This document shows, piece by piece, positions 61,145 through 64,000 of a DNA stretch of 64,000 nt. The notes below the pieces were generated by a model, which was given only the letters and a program-made list of their open reading frames with translations, was not told the origin of the DNA and did not search any database. Every line of letters starts with the position of its first letter. Within the stretch, counting starts at the first letter, position 1. The stretch covers positions 62,001 to 126,000 of the forward strand of contig JAIKWD010000012.1 in NCBI GenBank assembly GCA_024685175.1, given 5' to 3'. The translations under genes and the position numbers were made by a program. This DNA comes from Bacteroidales bacterium (GTDB lineage Bacteria; Bacteroidota; Bacteroidia; Bacteroidales; WCHB1-69).

Positions 61145-61196
61145 AGGCTTTTGGTATATTACGTGGTTTATTTATGCAATTTAGACAACAAAACTG

Positions 61197-61362
61197 ACAA
61201 TGGAATACATTGTCGTTTAGTATTTTTGTAAATAGTTATACAACAAGTGGTTATAGCAAAGGAATCGTTCTATTATTTGAGTGCGTAAAAGTAGGAATTG
61301 ACCCTAAATCTATCAACCCTTTACGCATTTTAATATCAACAAAATGACGTTGATATTTTTTT
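61197..61362 (+). ncRNA. Candidate orphan structured RNA with promoter-like dyad and terminator
   Basis: GACAATG-GAATA-CATTGTC dyad, TATTTTTG at 61222-61229, internal stem TGCGTAAA/TTTACGCA, terminator AATATCAAC aaaatgac GTTGATATT plus T7 at 61332-61362; no + strand gene here. Confidence 0.35.
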
Positions 61363-61429
61363 GCTTTGATAATGAATAATTTAAAAGATTTTCAAAGAGA
61401 TTGTCGAAAAAATTTATTTTTTGGCACCT

Positions 61430-62311
61430 CTATTTTCCAAAAATTTCCACACTAGGATCGATGCGGCGAACAAGGCCTTGCAGGGTGCTGCCCGGACCGA
61501 ATTCGAAGAACGAAGTGGCACCGTCGGCTATCATTCTTTGCACCGACTGGGTCCAGCGCACCGGATTGGTCAGTTGGGTAAGAAGGTTTTTTCTTACCAC
61601 GTCTGGGTCGATGGCCGGCATAGCCGTGGCATTTTGGTATATGGGGCAAAATGGCGTGTGGAATTGGCACATGGCGATGGCGCCTGCCAGCTCTTCTTGC
61701 GCGGGCTGCATCAAAGGCGAGTGGAACGCGCCGCCCACATTAAGCATCATCATACGTCTTGCTCCGGCGGCCTGCAACCGCTCCATAGCCAGTTCCAGTC
61801 CCGCCTTGCTGCCCGAGATTACCAACTGTTGGGGACTGTTGTAGTTGGCGGGCACCACCACCTCATCAGTGATGTCAGCGCACACTTGCTCGGTGACGGT
61901 GTCGTCGAACTTGAGCACCACGGCCATACCGGACTCCTGCAACTCGCAGGCCGCCTGCATCGCGCGGGCACGGTGTGACACCAATATCAACGCGTCCTTG
62001 AAGGAAAGACCCTCGTTGACCGCCAATGCCGTGAACTCGCCCAGCGAATGACCCGCCACCATATCGGGCTTGTCCTCCGCCAAACAACGATACGCCATAT
62101 ACGAATGCACGAACACCGCGGGCTGCGTGACCTTCGTCTGCTTCAAATCCTCGTCCGATCCCTCAAACATAACCTCGGACAAGGCAAAGCCCAGCAACCG
62201 ATCCGCCTCCGACATAATGTCCTTGGCGTCGGAGAACTGATCGTACAGATCCTTTCCCATCCCCGGAAACTGGGCTCCCTGACCTGGAAAGACAAATGCT
62301 TTTTTCATCAA
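61430..62311 (-). CDS. fabD: Malonyl-CoA-ACP transacylase
   Basis: AFVFPGQGAQFPGMGKDLYD; VAGHSLGEFTALAV; GGAFHSPLM. Confidence 0.95.
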   Translation of the reverse strand: MMKKAFVFPGQGAQFPGMGKDLYDQFSDAKDIMSEADRLLGFALSEVMFEGSDEDLKQTKVTQPAVFVHSYMAYRCLAEDKPDMVAGHSLGEFTALAVNEGLSFKDALILVSHRARAMQAACELQESGMAVVLKFDDTVTEQVCADITDEVVVPANYNSPQQLVISGSKAGLELAMERLQAAGARRMMMLNVGGAFHSPLMQPAQEELAGAIAMCQFHTPFCPIYQNATAMPAIDPDVVRKNLLTQLTNPVRWTQSVQRMIADGATSFFEFGPGSTLQGLVRRIDPSVEIFGK

Positions 62312-62314
62312 AGA

Positions 62315-63556
62315 TTATTTCAATTTGAATGCTTCCTTGATCTTGTCCACATAGTCCAACTTCTCCCACGGGAAGAAGGTCACCATCTTACCGTTTAATT
62401 TTTTGCGATAGGAGTCGCGACCGAAATGGCCGTACGTGGCGGTGGGTTGGTAGATGGGGCTCTTGAGTTGGAACCGCTTGATGATCTGATATGGCGTCAT
62501 ATCGAAGATTTCGCCAATCTTGACGGCGATTTCGCCGTCACTCATCTTCTTCACCTTGGCAGTGCCGTAGGTGTTGACATAGAGGCCCACGGGCTCGGCC
62601 TTGCCGATGGCGTAGGCCACTTGCACGAGCACCCGGTCGCAAAGGCCCGCAGCCACCATATTCTTGGCAATATGACGAGTGGCGTAAGCGGCGGAACGGT
62701 CCACTTTGGAAGGATCCTTGCCTGAGAAGGCACCACCGCCGTGCGCACCGTGCCCACCATATGTGTCCACGATGATCTTGCGGCCGGTCAAGCCAGTGTC
62801 GCCGTTCGGTCCACCAATGACAAACTTGCCCGTCGGGTTGACCAGGAATTTATTCTCGTAATCGAACTTGTCGAAGAGCCGCTGCACGTCCTTCGGACAA
62901 TTATCAATGACTCTCGGAAGCAAATACTTGCGCAAGTCGCTCTTGATGGACTGCTGCATCGCCTTTTCCTCGTCGAACTCATCGTGCTGCGTGGATATGA
63001 CGATGGTGTCGATATGCTCCGGCTTGCCGTTGTCGGCATACCGCACGGTAACTTGCGACTTGGAGTCGGGACGGAGATACGTCATCACCTTGCCCTCCTT
63101 GCGGATGGCGGCGAGTTCCTGCACCAACATTTGCGCCAACTCGATGGTGAGCGGCATAAAGTTGTCCATCTCGTTGCAGGCATAACCGAACATCATACCC
63201 TGGTCGCCGGCGCCTTGATTCTCTTTCTTGGCACGCTCCACGCCTTGGTTGATGTCCGAGGACTGGTTGTGAATGGTGGAAATGATACCGCACGACTTGG
63301 CGTCGAATTGGTAATCGCTCTTGGTGTAGCCCACCTCCTCGATCACCTTCCTTACCACCTCATCGATGGGAACATACGCCTGCGATTTTACCTCTCCCGC
63401 GCATACTACCAATCCTGTAGTTGTCAATGTTTCGCAAGCCACTTTTGATTCGGGATCCTGAGCCAGGAACGAATCCAACAAAGCGTCTGAAATTTGATCA
63501 CACAGTTTGTCCGGGTGTCCTTCAGATACTGATTCAGATGTGAATAGATAGCTCAT
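62315..63556 (-). CDS. metK: S-adenosylmethionine synthetase
   Basis: [57 protein letters not shown]. Confidence 0.97.
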   Translation of the reverse strand: MSYLFTSESVSEGHPDKLCDQISDALLDSFLAQDPESKVACETLTTTGLVVCAGEVKSQAYVPIDEVVRKVIEEVGYTKSDYQFDAKSCGIISTIHNQSSDINQGVERAKKENQGAGDQGMMFGYACNEMDNFMPLTIELAQMLVQELAAIRKEGKVMTYLRPDSKSQVTVRYADNGKPEHIDTIVISTQHDEFDEEKAMQQSIKSDLRKYLLPRVIDNCPKDVQRLFDKFDYENKFLVNPTGKFVIGGPNGDTGLTGRKIIVDTYGGHGAHGGGAFSGKDPSKVDRSAAYATRHIAKNMVAAGLCDRVLVQVAYAIGKAEPVGLYVNTYGTAKVKKMSDGEIAVKIGEIFDMTPYQIIKRFQLKSPIYQPTATYGHFGRDSYRKKLNGKMVTFFPWEKLDYVDKIKEAFKLK

Positions 63557-63609
63557 AACTAACTGATTATAAGGTTAAACATAAAACACAGAAAACGGGA
63601 GGAAATGGT

Positions 63610-63659
63610 CTTGTTTTAGCATTTTTTCTTGTGGTTGCAAGCAGTACAAATCTGTCCAC
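63610..63659 (-). promoter_or_regulatory. SAM-II-like riboswitch candidate in the metK 5' leader
   Basis: Minus strand GTGGACAGATTTGTACTGCTTGCAACCACAAGAAAAAATGCTAAAACAAG: GTGG/CCAC P1, GATTT, TTGCAA and GCTAAAA in the SAM-II order and spacing. Confidence 0.7.
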
Positions 63660-63670
63660 GTTTTCAGGCC

Positions 63671-63680
63671 GCAAAGATAC
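63671..63680 (-). promoter_or_regulatory. -7 element for metK
   Basis: GTATCTTTGC on minus strand, just upstream of the riboswitch candidate. Confidence 0.6.
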
Positions 63681-63686
63681 AAAAAA

Positions 63687-63721
63687 TAGCAGATAGCGAT
63701 TAGCTGATAGCGGATAGCAGA
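63687..63721. repeat. Five 7-nt-phased units TAGCNNN
   Basis: TAGCAGA TAGCGAT TAGCTGA TAGCGGA TAGCAGA. Confidence 0.8.
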
Positions 63722-63754
63722 AAAAAATTATTGACTAACTAATAGAAAATTATC

Positions 63755-63786
63755 GCTATATGCTATCTGCTGTCTGCTAACCGCTT
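63755..63786. repeat. Inverted partner array GCTANNN
   Basis: GCTATAT GCTATCT GCTGTCT GCTAACC GCTT, exact 7-nt period. Confidence 0.75.
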
Positions 63787-63792
63787 TTTTTA

Positions 63793-63801
63793 TATCTTTG
63801 C
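63793..63801 (+). promoter_or_regulatory. -7 element for the saccharopine-dehydrogenase-like gene
   Basis: TATCTTTGC 34 nt before ATG 63835. Confidence 0.55.
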
Positions 63802-63834
63802 ACCTCAACTGACAAAAAATTAAATATCAATACT

Positions 63835-64000
63835 ATGGCAAAAGTTCTTATCATCGGTGCAGGCGGCGTGGGTGCCGTCGTAGCACACAAATGCGCTTCC
63901 GTACCGGAAGTCTTCACAGAAATCATGCTCGCCTCCCGCACGAAGGCCAAATGCGACAAGATAGCGGCCGAAATCGGCGGCAACCGCATCCAGACCGCAC
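63835..64000 (+). CDS. Saccharopine dehydrogenase / carboxynorspermidine synthase-like protein (truncated by window edge)
   Basis: MAKVLIIGAGGVGAVVAHKCASVPEVFTEIMLASRTKAKCDKIAAEIGGNRIQTA, Rossmann glycine motif. Confidence 0.85.
   Translation, partial: MAKVLIIGAGGVGAVVAHKCASVPEVFTEIMLASRTKAKCDKIAAEIGGNRIQTA

Noticed and set aside
61145-61430. Cobalamin riboswitch upstream of nrdJ
   Set aside because: No B12-box-like or GCCACTG-type sequence found by eye on either strand.
1-64000. CRISPR arrays, prophage, transposases, toxin-antitoxin or other defence systems
   Set aside because: No spaced direct repeats, integrase/transposase motifs or recognised defence genes seen; the gene content is core.

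Overview
This 64 kb window looks like a core-genome segment of a Bacteroidales/Bacteroidota bacterium. The support is the T9SS sorting tail plus PorV-like protein, the TAnnTTTG promoter elements, the rpsF-rpsR-rplI order and the near absence of Shine-Dalgarno sites. I see about 57 protein genes, mostly housekeeping: greA, nadC, hutH, nadD, rlmD, secA, queA, purM, nfo, aspS, gcvH, frr, pyrH, rpsF/rpsR/rplI, pta, tdk, purA, pyrBI, nrdJ, fabD, metK. Two tRNA genes (Glu-CTC, Cys-GCA) were found, but no CRISPR array, prophage, IS element or defence island. Two genes cut by the window edges and absent from the ORF track were recovered: the transketolase N-terminus and the start of a saccharopine-dehydrogenase-like gene. 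The most interesting signals are non-coding: (i) a dispersed class of strictly 7-nt-phased degenerate repeat arrays at gene ends and between divergent promoters; (ii) a SAM-II-like riboswitch candidate upstream of metK; (iii) a Firmicutes-looking pyrBI pair with a consensus SD, a TTG start and an in-frame 15-codon upstream ORF; (iv) a possible orphan structured RNA between nrdJ and fabD; (v) terminator U-tracts joined directly to promoter -7 elements. All assignments come from reading the sequence; no database search was run.
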